DNA of 64,000 bases from NCBI RefSeq assembly GCF_000971965.1, contig NZ_LAQP01000014.1, positions 124,001 through 188,000 of the forward strand, written 5' to 3'. Shown here piece after piece: positions 37,815-46,448 of this stretch. Below the pieces are notes generated by a model, which was not told the origin of the DNA, searched no databases, and was given only the letters and a program-made list of their open reading frames with translations. Made by a program: the position numbers and the translations under genes. How positions within the stretch are numbered: position 1 is the first letter of the stretch; every line of letters starts with the position of its first letter. Origin of the DNA: Paenibacillus wulumuqiensis. GTDB lineage: Bacteria; Bacillota; Bacilli; Paenibacillales; Paenibacillaceae.

Positions 37815-38675
37815 ATGTCCAACAGACCGGAAAGTTTACCTCCACAACATCAGGAGAAACAACCTGGTATTGAATCCGAAATGACCCCACGTCCACAGTT
37901 TGAGGCGCCGGAATACAAGGCTGCCGGCAAACTCGAAGGAAAAGCAGCCATCATTACAGGTGGTGATAGCGGGATTGGTCGCGCTGTCGCTATCTATTTC
38001 GCCAAAGAAGGTGCCGATGTAGCAATCCTGTACAAGGATGAGCACAACGATGCCGAAGAAACCAAGGCTCTAGTAGAAAAAGAAGGACGTAAATGCGTAA
38101 CGATCGCTGGTGATATCGGAGATGAGTCCTTTGCGAAAAGTGCTGTCGAAAAAGCCGTCGCAGAACTGGGCAAACTCGATATTCTGGTGAACAATGCCGC
38201 AGAGCAGCATGTCCAGAAGAGTATCGAAGATATCTCCGCGGAGCAGCTGGAACGCACATTCCGCACCAATATCTTCGGAATGTTCTTTATCACCAAGGCA
38301 GCGATGCCGCACCTGCATTCAGGCGCATCCATTATCAATACAACATCGATCACTGCCTATCGTGGTGAGCCGGTACTGCTCGATTATTCATCCACCAAAG
38401 GAGCAATCCTGTCCTTTACCCGTGCCCTGTCCATGAACCTGGCAGAGAAGGGAATCCGCGTCAATGGTGTAGCTCCAGGCCCAATCTGGACACCACTGAT
38501 CCCGGCTTCCTTTGATGAAGAAAAAGTAGAAGCATTCGGTCAATCCCAACCGATGAAGCGTCCAGGCCAACCGGAAGAACTCGCTCCAGCCTATGTATAT
38601 CTGGCAAGCAGCGATTCCTCCTACGTCAGCGGCCAGGTCATCCACGTCAACGGTGGCGAAATCATCAACGGATAA
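37815..38675 (+). CDS. Short-chain dehydrogenase, YhdF/YhxC/YdaD-like
   Basis: 286 residues of the SDR superfamily. A polar 40-residue N-terminal extension (PPQHQEKQPGIESEMTPRPQ) precedes the Rossmann domain with TGGDSGIGRAVA, NNAAEQH and the catalytic Tyr/Lys in DYSSTKGAIL. The extension is typical of the B. subtilis general-stress SDRs YhdF, YdaD and YhxC. Substrate unknown. RBS GAGAGGAG lies before ATG. It has its own terminator. Confidence 0.88.
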   Translation: MSNRPESLPPQHQEKQPGIESEMTPRPQFEAPEYKAAGKLEGKAAIITGGDSGIGRAVAIYFAKEGADVAILYKDEHNDAEETKALVEKEGRKCVTIAGDIGDESFAKSAVEKAVAELGKLDILVNNAAEQHVQKSIEDISAEQLERTFRTNIFGMFFITKAAMPHLHSGASIINTTSITAYRGEPVLLDYSSTKGAILSFTRALSMNLAEKGIRVNGVAPGPIWTPLIPASFDEEKVEAFGQSQPMKRPGQPEELAPAYVYLASSDSSYVSGQVIHVNGGEIING

Positions 38676-38722
38676 TTGGCTGAACAGTTGGCAGAGTGAA
38701 TCACAGTTACTTTTACAAAAGA

Positions 38723-38768
38723 CCATGATAAGTCCTGTATCGTGCAGGCTGTCATGGTTTTTTTTTGC
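38723..38768 (+). terminator. Terminator of the SDR gene
   Basis: ACCATGA (38723-38729) pairs with TCATGGT (38753-38759), with an inner CCTG/CAGG stem, followed by eight or more T. Confidence 0.9.
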
Positions 38769-38814
38769 TGAACTTATTGTGGCAGCTGCCTATTGGAGCA
38801 TGGACTATATCGGA

Positions 38815-38946
38815 GCTATAACCATGGTTGTAGCATTAGCTATGATCAGGGCATCAATGACAGTTGCAGTGTTAACTACGATTGGAGGAGCATCAACCAC
38901 GGTTGGGATGTTAACTACGATTAGACCATCAACCATAGTAGCAGCT
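38815..38946. repeat. Imperfect 36-39 bp tandem repeat
   Basis: At least three adjacent degenerate units carry the core GTTAACTACGATT or a variant, followed by a CATCAA(C/T)-type box. Spacing is 36-39 bases, always a multiple of three. Both strands stay open across it. The minus-strand frame reads as repeats such as LIVVNIPTVVDAPP and IVVNTATVIDALI, ending at a TAG. There is no ribosome binding site. I infer a remnant of a repetitive gene or a simple repeat array. Confidence 0.5.
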
Positions 38947-39126
38947 TTTATCTTATGCACGCATCACTCTGGGTAGATCATTAATAGCATAGACATAGAG
39001 CTGCAAAAGCTTTAAATAGTTAATGAAGGTCGTCCATACTGCAAGCAACCATTAACAAACAAGGGCCTCAATACACTCTTGGGGTATTATAAAAACCTGC
39101 CAATGCCTCTCTATTCACGCAACGGA

Positions 39127-39236
39127 AGAAAGGAAATAAGAGCAACGGACGACCTTTAAGCCTGGAGATCTTCATTTTCTGCACCCATTAAAAGATCTCC
39201 AAGCTTAACCGGAGGACGTGCTCTTATTCCTTTCTG
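39127..39236. repeat. Long imperfect inverted repeat (about 110 bases)
   Basis: Arms at 39128-39172 and 39190-39235 pair over about 45 positions with a few mismatches and one bulge. Outer blocks AGAAAGGAAATAAGAGCA and TGCTCTTATTCCTTTCT match except for one extra A. Inner blocks TGGAGATCTT and AAGATCTCCA match perfectly. The loop is about 17 bases. No T-run follows. A miniature transposable element or a structured RNA are both possible. Confidence 0.6.
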
Positions 39237-39259
39237 GAGTGCATGAACTATACACCTGC

Positions 39260-39400
39260 CTACCCAATCCCTAATCCATAATTAATATGATAAATCGCAC
39301 CAGCATATCCACCATAATTGCCAACACTGCTATCCCAGTGCCCGCAAGCTCCCAGCCCAATCGCTTTGTAAAAAAAGTAGCTCCATTCCACAAAATGCAC
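39260..39400 (-). CDS. Possible orphan 46-aa Gly/Tyr-rich peptide
   Basis: A minus-strand frame from GTG 39400 to TAG 39260-39262 encodes 46 residues with a Gly/Tyr-rich tail (GNYGGYAGAIYHINYGLGIG). No ribosome binding site is visible. It could be the end of a decayed gene or a small peptide gene. Composition looks protein-like, but support is weak. Confidence 0.25.
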   Translation of the reverse strand: MHFVEWSYFFYKAIGLGACGHWDSSVGNYGGYAGAIYHINYGLGIG

Positions 39401-39505
39401 ACGTTAAACTTTTTTCGCTGTCAGTTACCATTTTCACCCATACACCCATGATGCATGTGTTATCATAATACATACAACAAAGTGAAAAGGCTGGAGATGA
39501 AAGAA

Positions 39506-40492
39506 ATGAGACAATGGTCGGCAGCATTTACCCGCAACTTTGAAAAGTATATGTTCGCGATTATTCCCTGCACGCTGCTGCTCGGATTTGTGTTATCCGA
39601 CGAACTGATCGCCTTTACGAGCTGGATTCCTTATCTGTTTGCCTATGTCACCTTTGTCATGGGAATTGGTTGCGGGCGCAAGCACTTGCAGGGCGTATTG
39701 CAAAAGCCTGCCCCTGTGTTTGTTACGCTGCTGTTCGCCCATGTGGCTGCACCATTGCTCGCTTATGGGCTGGGAGAGCTGATGTTTGGCCATGGTTCGC
39801 CGTATACAATTGGCCTGGTGTTGTTCACAGCTATTCCGCTGGGCGTATCGTCGGTACTGTGGGTTAGCATGTCGATGGGCAATGTGGCACTTGCGCTGGC
39901 GATGGTCATCGTGGATTCGGCGATTAGCCCGTTTGTCGTGCCGGGATTGATCCAGTGGTTTTTTGGAGCCAATATTCAGTTTGATACACTGGGCATGATT
40001 CAGGATCTGATGCTGATTATTGTACTGCCGACGGTGCTCGGCATGATTGTCTATGAGCTATCCAAAGGACGGTTCAAGGAATGGTCGGCTCCGGTCACTC
40101 TGCCGATCTCCAAAATCTGCTTTGCTGGTGTGGTACTGCTGAATGCGGCTGCCATTGCGCCCCAGCTCAGTGCCCTGCGCAGCGATCTGGTGCTGGTTAT
40201 TCCGGCAGTGTTCCTCATTGTGGCACTCTGCTATGGACTCGGTTACGTATGTTCTGGTATACTTCGCGCAAAAGGCAGAGAGCTGCCGGTGACGCTGGCC
40301 TATACGTCGGGGATGCGCAATATATCGGTCGGCATGGTCATTGCGATGTCGTACTTTAGCCCGCAGACAGCGGTGCCGGTCGTGCTCGGCATTATGCTTC
40401 AGCAGCCGATGGCGACGCTCCAATATTCCATATTTGTGCGTATCGCGAGTTACCGGGGCAAGCAGAAGCTTCAGGAAAGCAAAACATCATAA
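39506..40492 (+). CDS. BASS-family (bile acid:Na+ symporter-like) transporter
   Basis: About 328 residues with nine or ten membrane helices and the BASS pattern: FAYVTFVMGIGCG, LFTAIPLGVSSVLWVSMSMGN, TLAYTSGMRNISVGMVIAM near the C-terminus. Relatives take up organic anions such as pantoate or keto acids; the substrate here is unknown. I place the start at ATG 39506, with GGAG 9 bases upstream. ATG 39497 touches that site. It ends 12 bases before phoR. Confidence 0.85.
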   Translation: MRQWSAAFTRNFEKYMFAIIPCTLLLGFVLSDELIAFTSWIPYLFAYVTFVMGIGCGRKHLQGVLQKPAPVFVTLLFAHVAAPLLAYGLGELMFGHGSPYTIGLVLFTAIPLGVSSVLWVSMSMGNVALALAMVIVDSAISPFVVPGLIQWFFGANIQFDTLGMIQDLMLIIVLPTVLGMIVYELSKGRFKEWSAPVTLPISKICFAGVVLLNAAAIAPQLSALRSDLVLVIPAVFLIVALCYGLGYVCSGILRAKGRELPVTLAYTSGMRNISVGMVIAMSYFSPQTAVPVVLGIMLQQPMATLQYSIFVRIASYRGKQKLQESKTS

Positions 40493-40504
40493 AAGGAGAG
40501 AAGC

Positions 40505-42322
40505 ATGAAACCGTTCCGCGTCCGTCTGACCCTGATTATTATGCTGCTGCTGGGAGTACTCGGTCTGGCAGCAGCCTTTACCATGGGCAAAATCTACAAG
40601 GATTCCCATGTGCAGACTCTGGAAGATAATATGCTGCGGGAGATCCGTCTGCTGGAGACCACCTTTGATTTTCGAAATGAAGGGGTGGAAGGCTCGCCTA
40701 CCGAAGAAGTACTTGATTACTACACGAGTCAGTCGGTAGCGATCAGCAAGCTCACCGACTCCAGAGTGACCTTTATCGAACGGGATGGAACCGTAATCGG
40801 GGATTCGCAGAGCGCTCCGCGCAGCATGAATAACCACAGGGATCGCGAAGAGATTATAGCAGCCCAGAGCAATGGACTCGGCAGCGCGATCCGGTACAGC
40901 AATACCCTGCAGGAGAATATGCTGTACGTCGCCGCACCTGTACATAAGGCAGGACAGTTTGACGGGTATATCCGTTTGTCCATGAGTCTGCAGGCCGTTG
41001 AAAATGGCGTCCGCAGTGCCTGGACGGTCATGGGCATCAGTCTGGCGGTACTGTTCCTCGTCGCGGCACTGGTCAGCTACCGGGTCGCTTCCAGTCTGAC
41101 CCGTCCACTGGAGCATATCACCCGTGTTGCCAACCGGATCTCACGGCTGGATTATGGAGCACGGGTGAAGCTGGATCGGCAGGACGAGATCGGTGATCTG
41201 GGCAAAGCCATCGACAATATGGCAGATAGCCTGGAGATGCAGCTCAAAGTCATTCGTGATAATGAAGACCTGCTGCAGAGCGTATTGGCCAACATGACCG
41301 GAGGAATGGTCATGGTCGAGTTTAACGGCAATGTCGCACTGGTGAACCGGTTTGCCGAGGAGATGCTGGGCATTAGCTCCAAGCGCATTATCGGCAAGCC
41401 GTATCAGGAGCTCAAGCAGCATTATGAGCTGAGCAAGCTGCTGGGAGAAGGACTGCGCCGCAAGGAGCGTATCCATGATGAACAGACATTGTACAATCCG
41501 GAACCTAGGCTGATTGAGATTGACGGCGTACCGATGTTCGAAGACGATGATACATACCGGGGCATGTTGTTCCTGATCCAGGACGTCTCCAATATCCGTC
41601 GTCTGGAACGGATGCGCAGCGAATTTGTCGCGAATGTGTCCCATGAACTGAAGACGCCGATCGCTGCGGTCAAAGGATTTGCCGAGACCCTGCTGAGCGG
41701 CGGTGTACAGGATGAGCAGACGTCACGCTCTTTCCTGCAAATTATCTATGATGAGAGTGAGCGGCTGAACCGGCTGATCGGCGATATTCTGGAATTGTCC
41801 AAAATCGAATCCAAGCGCTCGCCGCTCAACTTTTCTCCGATTCATCTGCAGCCGTTCTTCGATACGATCCGGGAGATGCTCAACTCGTCTGCAGCCAAGA
41901 AAAATATTACGATGAACATGAACGTGCCGGAAGAGCTGTTCATGGAAGCGGATGAGGACCGGCTGCGGCAGATCTTTGTAAATCTGATTTCCAATGCGAT
42001 CAATTACACGCAGGATGGCGGCAAGGTTACGCTGGACGTAAAAGAGATCATGTCTCTGGAAGGACACGAACGTATCCGGTTTGATGTGAGCGATACAGGT
42101 ATGGGCATCCCACGCAAGGATCTGCCGCGGATCTTCGAACGGTTCTACCGGGTGGACAAGGCGCGTTCGCGCAGTTCAGGCGGAACCGGGCTTGGTCTGT
42201 CGATTGTCAAGCATCTGGTCGAGCTGCATCATGGTATAGTCACGGTAGAAAGCGAAGTAAACATCGGCACGACCTTTACCGTGGATCTGCCACTGCTGCA
42301 GGAGGATGAAGGCGACTTTTAA
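40505..42322 (+). CDS. phoR: Phosphate-sensing histidine kinase PhoR
   Basis: 605 residues: membrane helix at about 9-27, extracellular domain, second helix at about 178-197, HAMP, PAS (about 255-365), then HisKA with the phospho-accepting His380 in FVANVSHELKTPIAAVKGF, and the ATPase with VNLISNAINYTQDGG, DTGMGIP and SSGGTGLGLSIVKHL. It phosphorylates PhoP when phosphate is low. RBS AAAGGAGAG lies before ATG, within 12 bases of the upstream transporter. Here phoR precedes phoP; B. subtilis has phoP first. Confidence 0.93.
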   Translation: MKPFRVRLTLIIMLLLGVLGLAAAFTMGKIYKDSHVQTLEDNMLREIRLLETTFDFRNEGVEGSPTEEVLDYYTSQSVAISKLTDSRVTFIERDGTVIGDSQSAPRSMNNHRDREEIIAAQSNGLGSAIRYSNTLQENMLYVAAPVHKAGQFDGYIRLSMSLQAVENGVRSAWTVMGISLAVLFLVAALVSYRVASSLTRPLEHITRVANRISRLDYGARVKLDRQDEIGDLGKAIDNMADSLEMQLKVIRDNEDLLQSVLANMTGGMVMVEFNGNVALVNRFAEEMLGISSKRIIGKPYQELKQHYELSKLLGEGLRRKERIHDEQTLYNPEPRLIEIDGVPMFEDDDTYRGMLFLIQDVSNIRRLERMRSEFVANVSHELKTPIAAVKGFAETLLSGGVQDEQTSRSFLQIIYDESERLNRLIGDILELSKIESKRSPLNFSPIHLQPFFDTIREMLNSSAAKKNITMNMNVPEELFMEADEDRLRQIFVNLISNAINYTQDGGKVTLDVKEIMSLEGHERIRFDVSDTGMGIPRKDLPRIFERFYRVDKARSRSSGGTGLGLSIVKHLVELHHGIVTVESEVNIGTTFTVDLPLLQEDEGDF

Positions 42323-42347
42323 CTGCCACCTAATCAAATTCAATATT

Positions 42348-42379
42348 TTTACACTGTGTTAACAAAATCATGATATGCT
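42348..42379 (+). promoter_or_regulatory. Pho-box promoter of phoP
   Basis: TTTACA (42348-42353) and TTAACA (42359-42364) are direct repeats 11 bases apart, the arrangement bound by PhoP dimers. A -10-like TATGCT (42374-42379) follows. phoP therefore probably has its own autoregulated promoter downstream of phoR. Confidence 0.7.
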
Positions 42380-42419
42380 GGTCAAGGTGGATGAAATGTG
42401 AACCCATATGGAGGTTATC

Positions 42420-43151
42420 ATGACTAAACGATTGCTGGTCATTGAAGATGAATCAACGTTGTCCCGACTGTTGTCCTACAACCTGACACAGGAAGGGTAT
42501 GAAGTTACGGTAGAAGACCATGGCAGTGCCGGTCTGGAACGGGCTCAGAGTGAATCGTTTGAGCTGATCCTGCTGGATCTGATGTTACCGGGAATGTCGG
42601 GATTAGATATTTTACGCAAGCTGCGCAGCTCCGGCATACGCACACCTGTCGTTATTTTGACAGCCAAGAATGCGGAGGAAGAAGTTGTCGAAGGTCTCAA
42701 AGCCGGCGCCGATGATTATATTACCAAGCCATTCGGCGTATCCGAACTGCTGGCACGTGTGGCGGCGGTACTGCGCCGGGCAACCGGACGTGAAGATCAG
42801 CCGGTGGAAGAGAATTCCCAGGAGAGCCGCATTGAACTGGGCGATCTGATGATCTATCCGGACAAGTATGAAGTCGCGCTGGGCATGCAGCAGATCACAC
42901 TGCGTCCCAAAGAGTTCGAAGTGCTGCTGTATCTGGCACGCAAGCCGGGCGTCGTGATGACACGGGATGATCTGATGAATGCCGTATGGGGATTTGATTA
43001 TATCGGTGGTCAGCGGACAGTCGATGTACACGTCAGTTCCCTGCGCAAAAAGCTCGAACTTGATCCGGAATCGGTACATATCGATTCGATTCGCGGAGTG
43101 GGCTACAAACTCGTCGTACGCAAGAAAACAAGTGCTCCTCATTCCGGTTAA
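42420..43151 (+). CDS. phoP: Phosphate response regulator PhoP
   Basis: 243 residues of the OmpR/PhoB class. The receiver has acidic residues E9-D10, phospho-acceptor Asp53 in LILLDLMLPGMSG, and Lys in YITKPFG. The C-terminal winged helix contains LRPKEFEVLLYLARKPG and GGQRTVDVHVSSLRKKL. Start ATG 42420 has GGAGG about 6 bases upstream. It activates phosphate-starvation genes; Pho-box-like repeats before phoP and before pstB are candidate targets. Confidence 0.94.
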   Translation: MTKRLLVIEDESTLSRLLSYNLTQEGYEVTVEDHGSAGLERAQSESFELILLDLMLPGMSGLDILRKLRSSGIRTPVVILTAKNAEEEVVEGLKAGADDYITKPFGVSELLARVAAVLRRATGREDQPVEENSQESRIELGDLMIYPDKYEVALGMQQITLRPKEFEVLLYLARKPGVVMTRDDLMNAVWGFDYIGGQRTVDVHVSSLRKKLELDPESVHIDSIRGVGYKLVVRKKTSAPHSG

Positions 43152-43318
43152 ACGGAATGAAGGGCATTTTTTTACATACACCGGAATATCGGATGGAAGA
43201 CAGGAAGTTTTATACGTGTCATTACATAATCATTCATCAATCCGCAAATTAAATTTACAATCATAGATTAGTCTGAAGAGGAGAAGTGATACCAAAGAAC
43301 TAAGGGAGACGATACGGT

Positions 43319-44593
43319 TTGTCTAATCTATTGCTGGAAAAGCCGGAAAGCCAGATACAACCTGAAAATGAGCAGATCAAGGTAAAACACGGCGTGACGG
43401 ATCAACATACAGAGCAGTCTGTGCTGCTTGAGCACAGCACAAAAACAGCTATACAGGAACCGGATATCATCGAGCCGGAGATACCGGACAGGGACCAAAG
43501 TCCTGTTAGAGAACAACAGATGGATACAGGAAGCGGTCGCCCTGAATTGACGCTGCAGCATTACCGGATGATCATTCCCGGTATTACAGCGGATGAGACA
43601 TGCGGCGTTACCGTACAGCGCTTCCGCAAGGAGGAGCAGCTGCCCTGTATCGCCATATGCAATGAAGCTGGCGAGCCGACAGGCCTGATTATGCGCGAGC
43701 AGTTCTACCGGCGCATGGCCAGCCGCTTCGCTACCGAGCTGTATGAAGGGCGTCCGACGAGCCGGTTTACTCGTCCGGATGTACTGAGTATGGACATCCA
43801 TACCGATGCGGCGACTGCAGTGGATGCGGCTCTGGCACGTGAAGGCGAAGCCTTTTATGAATGTGTACTGCTGACGGAGAACGGACAGCTGGCAGGGGCG
43901 ATTACGATCCGCGACATGATGGAGTTGTCCCGTCATCTGCAGGCTCTGGCCGAGCAGCAGCGTCTGCAGTCCCTGCGGGAGACCCGTTCCTTTGTCGGAC
44001 AGATTGAAGAGGCGGTACAGACCGTTACCGGTGCAGCCGGACATACGTCCAGTCAGCTGGAAGCCATCAAGGTCCGGACGGTATCCGGTCACAGCGAGCT
44101 GGGTGAGGCGGGAGAGAGCTTCCGGCAGGCACGGCAGCTGGTGAGCCGTCAGCGTCTTCAGACCGAGGAGATGCTGCAGCATACCGTCCAGGCACGCAAA
44201 GTGCTGGATGATGTATCCCAGCTGGCCGGTCAGAGCACCATGCTGGCGCTCAATGCTTCGATTGAGGCGGCGCGGGCTGCCCAGGCAGGCAGCGGGTTTG
44301 CCGTAGTTGCCGGGGAGATGCGCCATCTGTCCAGCCGGATCACTACCCTGTCTGCGGATGTAACCCGGCTGCTGAACGGGCTGAACGAAATGATTGCACA
44401 ATCGGCCCAGTACAGTCAGACGACCGAGCAGACGATGGAGCGCAGTCTGACGTCCATCGCCCAGGCCGATCGGCTGTTCGCAGAGATGGCTGCCGGAGCG
44501 GATGAGGCTTCCGCCCATGCGGATCAATTGTTGAACAAGGCGGCCGAAGCAGCGCGTCTAACCGCTCTCGTCGCTGCCGGATTGCAGGATTGA
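43319..44593 (+). CDS. Soluble chemoreceptor-like protein with CBS-type sensor domain
   Basis: 424 residues, no membrane segment. Residues 1-75 are polar and probably disordered. About 80-205 resemble the CBS-like pair found in some GGDEF/EAL proteins (GEPTGLIMREQFYRRMASRF, ELYEGRPTSRF, CVLLTENGQLAGAITIRDMM). About 210-424 is a shortened methyl-accepting signalling coiled coil with tip MLALNASIEAARAAQAGSGF then AVVAGEMRHLSS, a variant of the canonical [14 protein letters not shown]. It lies between phoP and pstB, suggesting a phosphate- or nucleotide-linked signal. TTG start, AGGGAG about 10 bases upstream. Confidence 0.8.
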   Translation: MSNLLLEKPESQIQPENEQIKVKHGVTDQHTEQSVLLEHSTKTAIQEPDIIEPEIPDRDQSPVREQQMDTGSGRPELTLQHYRMIIPGITADETCGVTVQRFRKEEQLPCIAICNEAGEPTGLIMREQFYRRMASRFATELYEGRPTSRFTRPDVLSMDIHTDAATAVDAALAREGEAFYECVLLTENGQLAGAITIRDMMELSRHLQALAEQQRLQSLRETRSFVGQIEEAVQTVTGAAGHTSSQLEAIKVRTVSGHSELGEAGESFRQARQLVSRQRLQTEEMLQHTVQARKVLDDVSQLAGQSTMLALNASIEAARAAQAGSGFAVVAGEMRHLSSRITTLSADVTRLLNGLNEMIAQSAQYSQTTEQTMERSLTSIAQADRLFAEMAAGADEASAHADQLLNKAAEAARLTALVAAGLQD

Positions 44594-44608
44594 CAGCTTG
44601 CTGGAAGT

Positions 44609-44669
44609 TTTACATTCCCTTTACAATACGGGAGGTCTCGGTTTACAAATATCACGTATGATGTATAGA
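44609..44669 (+). promoter_or_regulatory. Pho-box promoter of pstB-phoU
   Basis: TTTACA occurs at 44609, 44620 and 44642, that is at 0, 11 and 33 bases, all on one helical phase. The last copy plus TATAGA (44664-44669) gives a 16-base spaced promoter. This is the classic PhoP-binding layout and predicts induction at low phosphate. Confidence 0.75.
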
Positions 44670-44733
44670 TGCCAGTCGGAATCATGACCCGTTCATGATT
44701 GCCAGGACAAGAGAATCAAGGGAGTGTGACCCT

Positions 44734-45489
44734 GTGTCAGACATTATTCGCATTGAACAGCTAAATTTATATTATGAGAAGCATCATGCTCTTAAAAATA
44801 TCGGACTTACTATTCAGGAAAAGGCAGTTACCGCTTTTATCGGGCCGTCCGGCTGCGGTAAATCGACACTGCTGCGCACATTGAACCGAATGAACGACAT
44901 GATCCCCGGTACACGGATCGAAGGCAAGGTCGAGATTGCCGGTTCCGACATTTACGGAGATGACGTGGAAGTGGAGGACCTGCGCCAGCAGGTCGGTATG
45001 GTATTCCAGCAGCCCAATCCTTTCCCAAAATCCATTTATGAAAATGTCGCTTACGGCCCCCGCCTGCAGGGCATCACATCCAAAACAGAACTGAACGAAA
45101 TCGTGGAACGCAGTCTGCGGCAGTCCGCCCTGTGGGAAGAAGTCAAGGACTATCTCAAAAAGTCGGCACTGAGTCTGTCCGGCGGTCAGCAGCAGCGTCT
45201 GTGCATCGCACGTGCGATTGCCAGCCAGCCGGATATCCTGCTGATGGATGAGGCGACTTCCGCTCTTGACCCCATCTCCACTCTCAAAATTGAAGAATTG
45301 ACGCAAGATCTCAAAAAGGATTACACCATCGTTATGGTTACCCATAACATGCATCAGGCAGCACGGATCTCCGACCAGACAGCCTTTTTCCTGAACGGGG
45401 AAGTGGTAGAGTCCACGGATACGACCGAGATGTTCTCGAATCCGACCGATTCCCGTACGGAAGATTACATCTCCGGCCGGTTCGGCTGA
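44734..45489 (+). CDS. pstB: Phosphate ABC transporter ATP-binding protein
   Basis: 251 residues. Walker A is GPSGCGKST, the Q-loop [17 protein letters not shown], signature LSGGQQQR and Walker [14 protein letters not shown]; the His switch is VTHNMHQAA. These match PstB, which powers high-affinity phosphate import with PstC and PstA. GTG 44734 has AGGGAG 9 bases upstream. Unusually, pstS, pstC and pstA are not adjacent; only phoU follows. The permease must be elsewhere. Confidence 0.93.
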   Translation: MSDIIRIEQLNLYYEKHHALKNIGLTIQEKAVTAFIGPSGCGKSTLLRTLNRMNDMIPGTRIEGKVEIAGSDIYGDDVEVEDLRQQVGMVFQQPNPFPKSIYENVAYGPRLQGITSKTELNEIVERSLRQSALWEEVKDYLKKSALSLSGGQQQRLCIARAIASQPDILLMDEATSALDPISTLKIEELTQDLKKDYTIVMVTHNMHQAARISDQTAFFLNGEVVESTDTTEMFSNPTDSRTEDYISGRFG

Positions 45490-45635
45490 GGGCAGCACGC
45501 CTTCGCTTGTTGAATAGTTGATCGCTCCAGGCCGGAACCGGAAAGTATCCGTCGGCCGTCTGGGAGCAGAGATCGACCGAACTGTCATAAGCGGTGTAAT
45601 CTGCATTATTCAACCAGCCTAGAGGAGGATTATGA
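45490..45635 (+). other. Structured spacer between pstB and phoU
   Basis: This 146-base spacer can fold into a large stem: GTTGAATA near its start faces TATTCAAC-like ATTATTCAAC near its end, with CGCTCC/GGGAGC and GGCCG/CGGCC inside. No T-run follows, so it is more likely an RNA stability or translation element than a terminator. Confidence 0.35.
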
Positions 45636-46295
45636 ATGCCTAACCGCAAAGGATTTGATGAAAGTCTCAGTGAACTCCGGCATCTGCTCACCGCCATGGG
45701 AGATCACGTAATCGAAGCATTAGAAGATGCGGTAAAGTCATTGCAGACGCTGGATACGGCCAAAGCCAAAAACGTTGTCGAAAATGATTACCGTCTAAAT
45801 GAAATGGAAGAGAAGATTATGGATATCGGCTCCCGTCTGATTGTGACGCAGCAGCCGGTCGCCAAGGACCTGCGCCGGATTATCGTCGCATTCAAAATCT
45901 CCAGTGATCTGGAGCGTATGGGTGATCTGGCGCGCGACGTAGCCAAAGTTACTTTGCGCATGCAGGGCTCCAACTTGATCAAGCCCCTGGTAGATATCCC
46001 TCGCATGTCGGATATCGTGATTCAGATGACCCGGGATTCCATTCAGTCTTATCTGGACGAAAATACGGATTTGGCTCACAAAGTAGGGAATGATGATGAT
46101 CAGGTGGATCATATGTACAGCGGCATGATTCGTGAATTGCACCAGCATATGCTGGAGAATGCCGCCGACGGTCCGCAGGTCATGCTGCTGAACCTGACCG
46201 GACGTTATATCGAGCGGATCGCCGATCATGCGACCAATATCGGCGAAAGCGTCGTTTATCTAGTCACCGGAAGTCGTCCAGACCTGAACACCTGA
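45636..46295 (+). CDS. phoU: Phosphate signalling protein PhoU
   Basis: 219 residues forming two similar three-helix bundles, each with the PhoU metal-binding type motif: NEMEEKIMDIGSRLIV, KISSDLERMGDLARDVAK and GRYIERIADHATNIGESV. PhoU links the Pst transporter to PhoR and restrains phosphate uptake. RBS GAGGAGG lies just before ATG. It is expected to be co-transcribed with pstB from the Pho-box promoter. Confidence 0.94.
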   Translation: MPNRKGFDESLSELRHLLTAMGDHVIEALEDAVKSLQTLDTAKAKNVVENDYRLNEMEEKIMDIGSRLIVTQQPVAKDLRRIIVAFKISSDLERMGDLARDVAKVTLRMQGSNLIKPLVDIPRMSDIVIQMTRDSIQSYLDENTDLAHKVGNDDDQVDHMYSGMIRELHQHMLENAADGPQVMLLNLTGRYIERIADHATNIGESVVYLVTGSRPDLNT

Positions 46296-46315
46296 CAATT
46301 TTATCAGCAACTGCC

Positions 46316-46345
46316 AAAGCACCGGAACTTATCCGGTGCTTTTGT
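46316..46345 (+). terminator. Terminator of pstB-phoU
   Basis: AAAGCACCGGA and TCCGGTGCTTT pair perfectly around a short loop, followed by TGTTTTGG. Confidence 0.9.
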
Positions 46346-46448
46346 TTTGGAACGGAGAGCCTTGTGGTATCATAGAATAAGCGATAACATAACCTATTTA
46401 ACAAGGAAATACCTACTATACATGCATGTTCTGACCACAGGAGGATCT

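Noticed and set aside
38815-38946. Tandem repeats considered as a CRISPR array
   Set aside because: The repeats are degenerate and directly adjacent, with no unique spacers and no cas genes in the window.
38737-38976. Plus-strand frame over the repeat region downstream of the SDR gene
   Set aside because: It begins within the SDR terminator and has no ribosome binding site.
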